Source: Candidatus Villigracilis affinis
GTDB taxonomy: Bacteria > Chloroflexota > Anaerolineae > Anaerolineales > Villigracilaceae
NCBI GenBank assembly: GCA_016718275.1
Contig: JADKEA010000003.1
Coordinates: forward strand, 81,349 to 145,348
DNA length: 64,000 nucleotides
Direction of reading: 5' to 3'
Shown here in pieces: positions 52,826 through 61,959 of the stretch. The notes beneath the pieces were generated by a model. The model searched no databases and was not told where the DNA came from. It saw only the letters and a list, made by a program, of their open reading frames with translations. Position 1 is the first letter of the stretch. Every line of letters starts with the position of its first letter. The position numbers and the translations under genes are program-made.

Positions 52826-55345
52826 TTATTTGATCGTCCCCAACATGCGCGGAAACCAATACCAAAGAATATCGGCGGTGGGTTTGCTGTGAATGGATGC
52901 AGATTTGTCCTGCAAGGCTGCGGGCGGGTAATACCCGCGGCTGACAAAGCCTGAAATCCAAGGGCGCGCATTGACCGTGGCGAGCATGGCTTCGTAAATA
53001 TCTGCCTGGGTTTGCAGGCTCAAGATTGCAGAGCTGATATCGGCATTGGGTCTGTTCAATTCAGTCCAATCGAGGCAGCCACCCTGTCCATTTGGCACAC
53101 ATCCATTGGCGGAACCTGCAGCAGATGGATAGGCGATGGCGAGAATGAGCGGCTTGTTCAACAGCGATACAAGTGTCGCAACTTCGTTATCGAGCAAACG
53201 TCCCGCTTCGTTGGCGTAATCCAATTTGGTTGCACTTGGGTTTGACGATAAGGAGGCAGACCAGAGCAGGTAAATGCCATCCACATCACGCAGGAAATCG
53301 AGGGGAACTTCGATCGCGGCTTTTGTAAATGGCAATCCCCACAAGACCTGACCCTTGAAATGGGTCCGCACTTCGGCGATGATCGACCTCCATTGTGCAT
53401 CTGCATCCGCAGGGACATTGGATGGAGTCCCGTCTGCCAGCTTTCCATTGGGCAGGGCCGGGGCGATCCAGTCACCGCCGAGGATGAGGGTCTGTGCGCC
53501 GGTCTGTGTCGCGAGGTCAGCGTAGTTGACCGCGAACGTGCGATAGCGCGCAAACCATGATTGCCACCAAACTGCATCCTTGGGCGCATCTTTCCAGAAG
53601 TTCGTGCTGAGTGAGGTCGGGCCATTTAGAGTTTCAAAATTCGGTGTGGGGAAGAGCGAGACGTTCAGCCCCAATGCGCGGGCTTGCGAGATCATGATGG
53701 CCGAGTCGATCCACAACGGGTCTGTTCCAGGGACAGGTGCAAAGCCCAAGGGGGAGACTCTGGAGAATGTCCAACTTGGGGTCAGGATGACCATATTGGC
53801 CCCGATGGCCTGCGTATTGGCAAATCCCTGCGGCGCATAGAACGACCAGTTGGGATGGTAGGTGGCTTGGAATTCCACACCGGCGATAAACCCGCCAGCG
53901 CGCGGCACAATGTTTGCGCCGACCAGCGAAATGGGTTCAGGGTTTTCGTACCACTTCCATGTGTTCACTGTATCTTGAATATCCTGTCCAATAACGCTGG
54001 TGGAAACTTGTCTGCCAGTAGGAGCAGAGCCGACTGTTTGAGCATCGTCTGCACTGCCACATTGACCGTTGCGGCAATAGCGATATGAAAAAGAGCCGAG
54101 GATATTAAGCGGGCCGTATAACTTGTAGGTCCAACGGTTGTTGCCGAGCGGCCACATTGGGATCGGTTCCATCCATCCGAAGGTATTGAACTGAATGTAG
54201 ATAATATCACCGGGCGGCGTCACAGAGGGGACAGTGACCTCGAACAGAATCGGTGAGTCGCCGAATGACCAGGTTTCAACACTATCTTGAATCGAAAGAT
54301 CCTGGGCGGGGACGACGAATTCACGCAGCACCCATTGACCATCCGATTTGTGTTCTGCATTCCAGTAGCCGTCACCCAACGTGTATTTATATTGAATATG
54401 TGTGCCAACTGGCAGGGCCATGGTTGCCGAATAACGACCGTCCGCTTGAAGGTTCAAGATGGGCATGCGGTCTGGGTTGGTGCTGACGCCGCCCTGAAGG
54501 TCTGCAAAGGTATTTCCCAATTGCAGAATATTCCCTGCAATGCGAACGGGCACACCGGGCACAGTCGATTCTGGTACGACAACCGAGAAGGTCACATTTA
54601 CCAACGGCATCGGCTTTACACGAAGATTCACAACCGTTGCGTTATTTTCAGCGACCATCGCACCTTGTTGGAAAGGTTGATACAAACCATCAGGGCTGTA
54701 CACAAGCAGGGTCTGTGTGCCGGTAGGCAGCCCCACGAGTTCGAAACGTCCGCTGGAATCGGTGAACTGTTGCACCCCCGCCGCAGTGACAAGCATATTG
54801 GCAAGCGGCGAGCCTGTATCCGTATTGAAAACCTGCCCAAGGATCGAACCGATCGGGCGCACATAAGAACGGTCACCCCAGTCGGAAATGACATCCTGTA
54901 TTTCGCTGGGGCCTGCCACATAAAACATTCGATAGCGGATCTCTGAACCCAGGCTGGTATCTTCCAACACCTGTGCGGCGCCGCGGCGAATGTAACGATA
55001 TTTCACAACCGAGTTAAAGGGCAGTGGTAGCACCGCCGTGTAAGTCAGCGAGTCGCGGGCGCTCATCGGGTATTGCAAACTGCTGAACGCAAGACCGGTC
55101 ACTTCGTCCATGACCGCGATGACGAGGGTTTCATTGGCTTGAAGCGGCTCAGGCAGAATCACCACAAAATTGGTCTGTGCCATTGCCTGTGGTGTGGCAG
55201 AAGGTACTGCAACCCCGGGTGTTTGTGTGGATGTGCCTGTTGTAAATGGATTTTCTAACAGTGAAAATGTGCACGCCTGCCCGACAATGGCAAGCATGAG
55301 CACCACGACGATCATGCGGCGTGATAGGGTTGACGGCTTTTTCAT
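52826..55345 (-). CDS. Modular lipoprotein with starch-binding-like modules and a TIM-barrel glycosidase-like domain
   Basis: An 839-residue lipoprotein. Lipobox VGQACTF; a first Ig/CBM20-like module at about 45-160; a carboxypeptidase-regulatory-like domain (about 165-245, GSPLANMLVTAAGVQQFTDSSGRFELVGLPTG); then two CBM20-like starch-binding modules (about 250-365, 370-475; each with IQYKYTLGDGYWNAE- or SFSYRYCRNGQ-type signatures); and a TIM-barrel C-terminal domain (ANMVILTPSW, QTLILGGDWI, GIYLLW) like GH113-type glycosidases. I choose the Met at 55345 (AGGAGAG). It probably binds and degrades a polysaccharide at the surface. Confidence 0.75.
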   Translation of the reverse strand: MKKPSTLSRRMIVVVLMLAIVGQACTFSLLENPFTTGTSTQTPGVAVPSATPQAMAQTNFVVILPEPLQANETLVIAVMDEVTGLAFSSLQYPMSARDSLTYTAVLPLPFNSVVKYRYIRRGAAQVLEDTSLGSEIRYRMFYVAGPSEIQDVISDWGDRSYVRPIGSILGQVFNTDTGSPLANMLVTAAGVQQFTDSSGRFELVGLPTGTQTLLVYSPDGLYQPFQQGAMVAENNATVVNLRVKPMPLVNVTFSVVVPESTVPGVPVRIAGNILQLGNTFADLQGGVSTNPDRMPILNLQADGRYSATMALPVGTHIQYKYTLGDGYWNAEHKSDGQWVLREFVVPAQDLSIQDSVETWSFGDSPILFEVTVPSVTPPGDIIYIQFNTFGWMEPIPMWPLGNNRWTYKLYGPLNILGSFSYRYCRNGQCGSADDAQTVGSAPTGRQVSTSVIGQDIQDTVNTWKWYENPEPISLVGANIVPRAGGFIAGVEFQATYHPNWSFYAPQGFANTQAIGANMVILTPSWTFSRVSPLGFAPVPGTDPLWIDSAIMISQARALGLNVSLFPTPNFETLNGPTSLSTNFWKDAPKDAVWWQSWFARYRTFAVNYADLATQTGAQTLILGGDWIAPALPNGKLADGTPSNVPADADAQWRSIIAEVRTHFKGQVLWGLPFTKAAIEVPLDFLRDVDGIYLLWSASLSSNPSATKLDYANEAGRLLDNEVATLVSLLNKPLILAIAYPSAAGSANGCVPNGQGGCLDWTELNRPNADISSAILSLQTQADIYEAMLATVNARPWISGFVSRGYYPPAALQDKSASIHSKPTADILWYWFPRMLGTIK

Positions 55346-55376
55346 TCTCTCTCCTGGATAAAAAAACGCTTCGCGC

Positions 55377-56303
55377 TTAACTTTGGCCTGTCTCCGCTTC
55401 ATCGGCATGGGTCTGCTCTTCGAGATTGTTGCGCTTTCGCCCGGCGTAGGCGATGTAGCTGAGGCCAATACTGATGAAATACAAGAGGATCATTGGAGCC
55501 ATGACCAGTCCCTGATTGACCGGATCAATAGTCGGCGTGACCATGGCGGCCACAATGGCGATGACCACAATAGCCAGGCGCCATTGCTGGGCAAGGATCT
55601 GCGGTTTGATAATGCCGATCGCAGACAGCACATAAATGATCAGTGGGAATTCAAAAGAAACACCGATCCAGAACATCAAACCGATCACGAACGAGAAATA
55701 AGATTCCGGGCGCAGCTCGGTCTTGACGCCCATGAAGCTTTCAAGAAATGGCAGCGCGGCGGGCAGCATCAGAAAGAATGTAAAGGCGGCTCCGCTTAAG
55801 AATAGAATGGCTGCCATGGGAATTCCCGCCAGCCCCATTTTACGTTCGCGCGGACGAAGCCCCGGCGCGGCAAACCACCAGAATTCAAACGCGATGTATG
55901 GGATGGCCAGCGCAATTCCGCACATGAGTGCCACGCGCATGAAAACACCGATGGTCTCGGTGACTTCGATTGCCTTCAAATTATCCAAACCGCCGACGGG
56001 GATGGCGAGGAATTCAATGACTTTATTCGTGAATAGAAAGGAAACGCATACCATGATCACCAGTGAAATCACTGCACGCAATAAATGCGTGCGGAGCGCC
56101 TCCACCTGCTCCCAGAGCATCTGACGGGTATCTGAACTGGTGATGAGGTCGGCAAAGACCTCCGTCAGAGGATGTTCTTCAGGTTCGGTGTTCAGGAATT
56201 GGTTGAATTGACGAATCTTCCGAAATGGGAAGGCAATGATGTTGAAGACAAGGCGAAACGGAAAGGTGATGACCTTCCACACGCCGAAAAGAAAATTACG
56301 CAT
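55377..56303 (-). CDS. tatC: Sec-independent protein translocase TatC
   Basis: A 308-residue TatC with six TM helices and a longer N-terminus than usual (about 80 residues before the first helix). Motifs: EQVEALRTHLLRAVI, AIPYIAFEFWWFAAPGLRPRERK and FPLIIYVLSAIGIIKPQIL. With TatA/B it exports folded proteins. It overlaps the end of tatB by 8 nt. Confidence 0.93.
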   Translation of the reverse strand: MRNFLFGVWKVITFPFRLVFNIIAFPFRKIRQFNQFLNTEPEEHPLTEVFADLITSSDTRQMLWEQVEALRTHLLRAVISLVIMVCVSFLFTNKVIEFLAIPVGGLDNLKAIEVTETIGVFMRVALMCGIALAIPYIAFEFWWFAAPGLRPRERKMGLAGIPMAAILFLSGAAFTFFLMLPAALPFLESFMGVKTELRPESYFSFVIGLMFWIGVSFEFPLIIYVLSAIGIIKPQILAQQWRLAIVVIAIVAAMVTPTIDPVNQGLVMAPMILLYFISIGLSYIAYAGRKRNNLEEQTHADEAETGQS

Positions 56304-56695
56304 TTTGTTCGGGGTCGCCTTCTTTTTCTTTTACTACTTTGGCTGCGGAACTGGGAGGGGCAATCTTGTTAGATGGGAAATCCGAAGGAACAGCCTGAGG
56401 ATGTGGCGACCTGCCTGGGGTGTTGGACCAGTTTCGGGCGGGGTCGGTGGCGCTGTTTATATCGTTCCCGACCTTATTTAATTCCTCATTCGCCTCGCGG
56501 ATCAATTTGTTGGGCAGGGTCCGCAATTCGCGCGAGGTTTGCTGAAAGATCTTCCAGCCATCGGAGGTGATGATATTGCGCAGCCATTTGCCGATGGTCT
56601 TGCCCGCTTTTTTGCATATCCTTTGGACCAAGGATAATGATCGCAATGATCACGATGAAAAGCAATTCAGATGTGCCAATTCCCAGGATTTCCAT
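56296..56695 (-). CDS. TatA/TatB family translocase subunit (frameshifted)
   Basis: N-terminal frame: MEILGIGTSELLFIVIIAII with GPKDMQK; then an extra A in a run of six A/T (about 56612-56617) shifts the frame, which continues AGKTIGKWLRNIITSDGWKIFQQT and ends at 56296 after a Pro/Ser-rich tail. Reconstructed length is about 132 residues, fitting TatB. Single TM helix and amphipathic helix. Lies 1 nt after the nusB stop and overlaps tatC. Confidence 0.85.
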
Positions 56696-56696
56696 T

Positions 56697-57159
56697 TTAT
56701 GATTCCAACTTTGTCTCGTGGGCGATTCTGTTTTTGATGACCTGCTGGATCTCGTTGACGTTTTCGGCGAGCGTGCCCAGCACACCGTTGATGAAACGCG
56801 GCGCAGAGTCGGAGCCAAATAGTTTTGCCAGTTCCACCGCTTCGTTGATCGCAACCTTGACGGGGGTTTCCCGATAGACGGCAAATTCCCAGAAGGCAAT
56901 GCGCAGGATGTTGCGGTCAATGGCCGCAATTTGATCCAGCGGCCATTCGGGGGCATACTTTGCGATCAATTGGTCGAGATCGTGGGTAAGGGGAAGAACG
57001 CCAAAAATGATCTGCCTTGAAAATTCGGCAAGATCTGCTGCAAGCGGTGCTTCATCCAGGCGTGTTCTTAACACGTCACCGGGCAGGTGCTTTTCCGCCA
57101 TATCTGTTTCGTAAAAGTACTTGCAGAGCAATGGAGCGCGCTCTGGTTCGGGGTTTCAT
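56697..57159 (-). CDS. nusB: Transcription antitermination factor NusB (frameshifted)
   Basis: The true ATG is at 57159 (MKPRTRARSIALQVL) but an extra T/A in the run at 57113-57116 shifts the frame; the rest follows as YETDMAEKHLPGDVLRTRLDE to WEFAVYRETPVKVAINEAVELAKLFGSDSAPRFINGVLG. Reconstructed length is about 153 residues. NusB binds boxA RNA with S10. It starts 4 nt after the Asp23-family gene. Confidence 0.9.
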
Positions 57160-57163
57160 GCTT

Positions 57164-57514
57164 TCAGGCCTCATTATCCTCGTAATCGATATCTTCAATG
57201 TGAATATTTACCTGGCCGACATCCATGCCGACCATTTCCTGGATGGCGCGTGCCACGCTTTGTTGAACGTTGCGGCTGACCTCACGGATGTTGACATCTG
57301 CCTTGAGGACAAGATGCAGGTCGGCAAAAACAGTGTTGTCTTCCGTTTCAATACGGATGCCGTCGCCTGCTCCGCGTTTGAAGAGGCGGTTGACTCCCCC
57401 GGAGATGGGTGCAAGCCTGCTTACGCCGGGCACTTCCAGCGCGGCAAGGCGGGCAATGGTGGTGAGCACATCCGGTGATACGGTCGTTTTGCCTTGTGTG
57501 TTTGTTTCTGTCAT
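57164..57514 (-). CDS. Asp23/Gls24 family envelope stress protein
   Basis: A 116-residue protein of the Asp23 family: VSPDVLTTIARLAALEVPGVSRL, then TVFADLHLVLKADVNIREVSRNVQQSVARAIQEMVGMDVGQVNIHIEDI. Such proteins sit at the membrane and are linked to envelope stress. In many bacteria it is next to nusB, as here. Confidence 0.9.
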   Translation of the reverse strand: MTETNTQGKTTVSPDVLTTIARLAALEVPGVSRLAPISGGVNRLFKRGAGDGIRIETEDNTVFADLHLVLKADVNIREVSRNVQQSVARAIQEMVGMDVGQVNIHIEDIDYEDNEA

Positions 57515-57592
57515 GAGTACTCCTTGTGTGTAACTTCGCCTTGAGTGGAGTGTGGTCTTTGAGGAACGAAGTCGAAGGGCGAAATCAATGGA

Positions 57593-58351
57593 TTACATCA
57601 TCGCCATGCCGCCATCCACACCCAGCACCTGGCCGGTGATATAGGCGGCTTCGTCTGAAGCGAGGAATGAAACGGCGTATGCGATCTCTTCGGGTTTACC
57701 TTTGCGTCCCAACGGAACCATTTTGAGCGCGGCTGCGAGGGTTTCAGGGGTCATGGCGTCGAGGATTTCCGTATCCACAAAGCCCGGCGCAATAGCGTTG
57801 ACGGTGATGTTACGGGTGGCTACTTCGCGGGCGAGGGCTTTTGTGAATGCGATCTGTCCGCCTTTGGAGGCCGAGTAGTTCGTTTGCCCGGGGTTGCCCA
57901 TTTGCCCCGCAACGGAAGCCATGTTGATGATGCGGCCGACGCGCTTGCGCATCATATGTTTGACAGCGGCCTTTGAACAATTGAAGGTGCTTTTCAGGTT
58001 CGTGTTGATGACTGCGTCCCAGTCACTTTCGGGCATCATCATGATCAACTGGTCGCGGGTGATGCCGGCGTTGTTGACGAGAATACTCAAGTCACCGAAG
58101 GTTTCCACAGTGAATTTGACCAACGCTTCGGCTTGCTTGAAGTCGGATACATCCGCCTGATGTGCGGCGGCTTTCCCGCCTGCGGATTGGATCTGTTTGA
58201 CCACTTCTTCAGCCGATTCGGGAGATTTGTTGTAATTGACCACAACAGCCGCACCGCGTGCTGCGAATTCGAGGGCAATGGCGCGCCCGATTCCGCGTGA
58301 GCCGCCGGTGACAAGCGCTACTTTGTTTTCCAATGATAAGGTGGGTGACAT
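57593..58351 (-). CDS. fabG: 3-oxoacyl-ACP reductase (FabG)
   Basis: A 252-residue SDR. NADP motif TGGSRGIGRAIALEFAARGA, NNAGITRDQLIMMM, the active site MASVAGQMGNPGQTNYSASKGG with YxxxK, and EEIAYAVSFLASDEAAYITGQVLGVDGGMAM at the end. It reduces 3-oxoacyl-ACP in fatty acid synthesis. Start matches the family. Confidence 0.92.
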   Translation of the reverse strand: MSPTLSLENKVALVTGGSRGIGRAIALEFAARGAAVVVNYNKSPESAEEVVKQIQSAGGKAAAHQADVSDFKQAEALVKFTVETFGDLSILVNNAGITRDQLIMMMPESDWDAVINTNLKSTFNCSKAAVKHMMRKRVGRIINMASVAGQMGNPGQTNYSASKGGQIAFTKALAREVATRNITVNAIAPGFVDTEILDAMTPETLAAALKMVPLGRKGKPEEIAYAVSFLASDEAAYITGQVLGVDGGMAMM

Positions 58352-58426
58352 CAGTTGACTCCTGTGTTGAAATTATACATCATGTGCAATAACCCACTGT
58401 CTCCTGTTTGGGAACGGCGCTTTTTG

Positions 58427-59290
58427 TCATTGTCCGGGGAGCGAGTAGAAATCGAAGTCGAATAAATGCAGGAAGCCAAATTGCGAATACAGCGCTGCAC
58501 CTGCCTTGCTGGCCGTCAATGCCACAATGCGGCTTTCTGAGACGGAGGCTTCGGCGAGCAGGCGGGTGAGGATGGCCTTGCCATAGCCTTTGCGATGTTG
58601 ATTTGGCAGTGTGGCCATGACGTAAATACCGGGAATGCCTGCACCTTCGATCATTGCGCCGATGGACATAGGGTCTGATTCACTTTCCCCTGCCAGAAAC
58701 AGACGGGCGGGGCTGGAGTCATCGAGCCAATCGGAGGGCATATCTTCGAAATAGGTCATGGCCTGACCTTCGGCAAAACGAAATGCCAGCCTGCGGATTT
58801 TGCTTGCGGCTTGCAGATCCGCGATGGAATTGGCGCGCCAGACGCGGATGTCTTTGCTGTGAGCGGGAAATGATGTTTCATCCTGCCTGTTCGGCGCGAT
58901 CATGGCGGGAAGGGGTGGGGAGTCATATTGCAGGCCGCACTTTTCCAATATCTGGCCGATAGCTGGCGGTGACGGTTTTGTGTTCAGCCACCAATACCAG
59001 GGGACGTTTCGTTTCGCGAAGAAATCAATAACGGCTCTGACTTCCTCCTCGACCTCTTCTGTGCTGGTGCCCGCGGGAAAATCACAACCGAGGGCGAGGT
59101 TTAGCAGGGGAATTTTGAATCCAGTGGATGATGCTTTGACGCCTTTTCCATTGAACCTTGCCGCCTGCGGACTGCGCGATGAAAGCCATGCCTGCACGGT
59201 CAGTGTGTGCAGGTCTGTGGCTTGAATCAGTTCATTGCGCGGCATTCCGAATTGCGCAATAAGCGTTTCGTCAGATGGGATGGGTCGCAT
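58427..59290 (-). CDS. GNAT-family acetyltransferase
   Basis: A 287-residue GNAT protein. The C-terminal acetyltransferase core has IYVMATLPNQHRKGYGKAILTRLLAEA and TASKAGAALYSQFGFLHLFDFDFY. The N-terminal 130 residues (MPRNELIQATDLHTLTVQAWL) are family-like but unassigned. I choose the ATG at 59290, 17 nt after the DUF1461 gene; a longer frame overlaps that gene. Confidence 0.85.
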   Translation of the reverse strand: MRPIPSDETLIAQFGMPRNELIQATDLHTLTVQAWLSSRSPQAARFNGKGVKASSTGFKIPLLNLALGCDFPAGTSTEEVEEEVRAVIDFFAKRNVPWYWWLNTKPSPPAIGQILEKCGLQYDSPPLPAMIAPNRQDETSFPAHSKDIRVWRANSIADLQAASKIRRLAFRFAEGQAMTYFEDMPSDWLDDSSPARLFLAGESESDPMSIGAMIEGAGIPGIYVMATLPNQHRKGYGKAILTRLLAEASVSESRIVALTASKAGAALYSQFGFLHLFDFDFYSLPGQ

Positions 59291-59306
59291 GTTTAGTTCA
59301 GGTGGA

Positions 59307-59978
59307 TCATTCTCTGCGGCGAATTCCGAAGGCCAGCCCTGCGCCGCCGCCCAATGCAAGAATCGCCGCCCAGAGGAAGGCATCCTGCCAGAAGCGGATG
59401 GGGAAGAGACGAATGAGGGTATCTGAATAATAGAAGAGCCAGGAATCGCCTTCGAAGAAAATGGCGTGGAAGAGGGCGAAGAATTCCCAGAACACATCGG
59501 GATTGGTGGTGATGCCGATGCCAGCGATGAGACCGAGGGCCACGGCGAGGCCGATCATCCACATGCCGCCGCGGCGCAGACCGTTGAGGTAGTCGGGCAT
59601 CCATCCGCTGCGCTGGGCGAGAATGGCAAGCAGGATGAGGATGCCGAGCGAGAGGTACCAAACCCGCAGCGCGCCGATGACAACGTTCTTCACATCGGCC
59701 ATGTGGCTGAGTTCGCGCTCGTTGTAAAGCGGGGCGCCATTTTCGAATTGAAGGTCGCCGAGGTAGGAGATATCCGCACTGTTGACGAGATATTCCACCG
59801 CGTAGGGCGCCCATTGCAGGCGTTCCTCTTGTGTCATGCCATATTCGTCAACGGGGAAGTAGGGCATACGATATTCGACGTTGAAGTAGATGGGTGAAAG
59901 TAAAATGCGCAATGCCGTGCCGATGAGGGCGATGGGGGTGAGTAGAGAGACGAGATAGGAAAAGAAGGATGATTTCAT
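59307..59978 (-). CDS. TIGR01906 / DUF1461 family membrane protein
   Basis: A 223-residue protein with an N-terminal TM helix, an extracytoplasmic domain (EYRMPYFPVDEYGMTQEERLQWAPYAVEYL, HMADVKNVV) and three further TM helices with FFALFHAIFFEGDSWLF. This matches the uncharacterised TIGR01906 family. Its start overlaps the stop of the upstream gene (TAATG). Confidence 0.88.
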   Translation of the reverse strand: MKSSFFSYLVSLLTPIALIGTALRILLSPIYFNVEYRMPYFPVDEYGMTQEERLQWAPYAVEYLVNSADISYLGDLQFENGAPLYNERELSHMADVKNVVIGALRVWYLSLGILILLAILAQRSGWMPDYLNGLRRGGMWMIGLAVALGLIAGIGITTNPDVFWEFFALFHAIFFEGDSWLFYYSDTLIRLFPIRFWQDAFLWAAILALGGGAGLAFGIRRRE

Positions 59979-61528
59979 TATTGTAAAAATTCCAGACCGC
60001 CCTGCAAAACGAAGCTCACGACCATGTCATTGACGATCCATTCGATGGGGGCGAGGTCATCGGTAAAGACGGTTGTTGTAGTATAGCCTTCGGTGAGATT
60101 GGTATAGGTGGCTGCCATGGTGTTGAGGAGTAACGGCTCAACAGATACATCAGAAGACAGGGCAACAAAATTGGCGGCGAAGTCTTCGCGGGTGGTGGGC
60201 TGTTTGGTGGCGAAGATCATCGTGTTGAGCGAGCCTGGGATGTCCATGATGTGGATGGATGCAAATTGGGTGGCGATCGTGGTGGCGAGGCCATCGATCA
60301 GGCGACGATCTCCGGGGACCGAACCCACGTTGATGGTCAGCACCCCGTCATCGGTCAGGTGGGAGGCGATGATCTCGAAGAATTCCTGCGTGGTCATGTG
60401 CGGGGGAATGTACGGCGGGCGGTAGGCATCCACGGCGACGATGTCATATTTATATGGACTGCGTTCAAGGTTCAAGCGCCCATCGCCGATGTAGATATTT
60501 AGATTCGGCAGGTTCAATCCGAAATATTTTTGTCCGACCTCCACGATCTTTCCATCGAGTTCAAAACCATCGATGGGGATATCGCCATACACGGCTGTGG
60601 CCTGACGCGCCGCTGTGCCTGCCGCAAGGCCGACGATGGCCATGCGTTCGACATCCTGCGGTTTGCGGTTCGCGTAAAAGAATGGGCCGACCATAAACTG
60701 TTCCCACGGGCCGTTGTATTGCAGCGTGTCGGGATGATAGATCGAATGTACACCCTGCCCATCGTTGAGTCGCAGCAATGTGAAACCGTTGATCTCCTGT
60801 ACTTGAATGTAGTTATAAGCCGACTCGGTTTCGTACACCTGACCCTTGTTGCTTTTGAGCGCCTGACCCGCCGAAAGAATGGCAACGAGCGCAAGCACGA
60901 CGGGCATCCAGATCAGCTTGAGCATTTCATTTTTGCTGGCGAATTTTCCAAGACCTGCCAGCGCAACGCAAAGCAAAAACAAACCGAAGACCAAAAATGT
61001 TTTGGTTGTGCCGATGGTTGGGATGGTGACGAGCGTGGGTAGGAAGGTGCCGATGAATGAGCCGAGCGTGGAGATGGCATAGATCTGCCCTGAAATTTGC
61101 CCTGCCTTTGAAGTGTCATCCACAGAGAGGCGGATGGCAAACGGCGAGATCGCGCCAAGCAATGTGATGGGCACACTGAACAGAATCAACACGGCGATGA
61201 ACGACCCTGCCATGATGCCGACGCTGAGCGCATCGAACGCGGTCGAAGCCGCCCTGAGAACTGGTCCAGCGATATAGGGAACGAGGCCAATTGTGAATGC
61301 TCCCCATGCAAGAATGCGATACATCGCGGCGGGAGTCGGGTTTGCATCGGCCCATTTGCCGCCGAGGAAATACCCCGCGGTGAGATAGATGAGAATCAGC
61401 CCGATGATGCTGGCCCAAACGAGGTTGCTCGTGCCGAACACGTTGCCGATCAAACGGCCTGCGGCCAACTCGGCGGCGAGTGTGGTCATGCCAGAGACGA
61501 AAACAGTGAATAGAAGGTATTTTTTCAT
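59978..61528 (-). CDS. Membrane-bound spermidine-synthase-like protein
   Basis: A 516-residue protein: about 7 TM helices (residues 1-220; GMTTLAAELAAGRLIGNVFGTSNLVWASIIGLIL) as in fused MFS/spermidine synthases, then a soluble Rossmann methyltransferase-fold domain (MAIVGLAAGTAARQATAVYG, IDGFELDGKIVEVGQKYF, IYIGDGRLNLERSPYKYDIVAVDAYRPPYIPPHMTTQEFF). Catalytic Asp of aminopropyltransferases is in VAVDAYRPP. Polyamine activity is possible but unproved. I choose the Met at 61528 (GGAAGATCA) over a longer frame. Confidence 0.85.
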   Translation of the reverse strand: MKKYLLFTVFVSGMTTLAAELAAGRLIGNVFGTSNLVWASIIGLILIYLTAGYFLGGKWADANPTPAAMYRILAWGAFTIGLVPYIAGPVLRAASTAFDALSVGIMAGSFIAVLILFSVPITLLGAISPFAIRLSVDDTSKAGQISGQIYAISTLGSFIGTFLPTLVTIPTIGTTKTFLVFGLFLLCVALAGLGKFASKNEMLKLIWMPVVLALVAILSAGQALKSNKGQVYETESAYNYIQVQEINGFTLLRLNDGQGVHSIYHPDTLQYNGPWEQFMVGPFFYANRKPQDVERMAIVGLAAGTAARQATAVYGDIPIDGFELDGKIVEVGQKYFGLNLPNLNIYIGDGRLNLERSPYKYDIVAVDAYRPPYIPPHMTTQEFFEIIASHLTDDGVLTINVGSVPGDRRLIDGLATTIATQFASIHIMDIPGSLNTMIFATKQPTTREDFAANFVALSSDVSVEPLLLNTMAATYTNLTEGYTTTTVFTDDLAPIEWIVNDMVVSFVLQGGLEFLQ

Positions 61529-61959
61529 TGATCTTCCATGAAATAGGATGGGGCGGATTATAAATGATGAATGATGAAGGATGGATGAGGAAAGAGGCGG
61601 GAAGAAGAAAGAAGAAATCCCCGTTTGTGGAGTTGTTCTGTGGGTGGAAATTCTTCGCAGAGGCAATGATTTCAATACTTCACGAAAAATTTTCGTAGTA
61701 GCGATCTCAGTCGCTTTTTAGCCGAATGACCAAAGAATCTTCCGGTGCAAAAATACAAAACCTCAACGCAAAGACGCTAGGACGCAAAAAATGTAGCTTT
61801 TGCCCCAAAAGCGCGAAAAGGCGAGGTGTCTTTATAAGATCCTGGCGCCTTTGCGTTAAAAAAATATCCTTTGGCAGTGGTCTTACCAAAACCATTACTA
61901 CGTTTTCGTAATTTACAGACTGTAGATATTGAGACTACCCAACGTGCGACTCTTTTTTA
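61529..61959. other. Intergenic region
   Basis: 431 nt between the synthase-like gene and the EEP nuclease gene. It holds a dispersed repeat (61763-61860) and an A/T-rich part; no convincing ORF. Confidence 0.5.
61763..61860. repeat. Dispersed intergenic repeat, copy B
   Basis: Starts TCAACGCAAAGACGCTAGGA and ends GGCGCCTTTGCGTTAAA, matching copy A at 20611-20680 in both ends (CGCAAAG-CGCTA-GACGC and GCGCCTTTGCGTTAAA). The middle differs. Confidence 0.55.
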
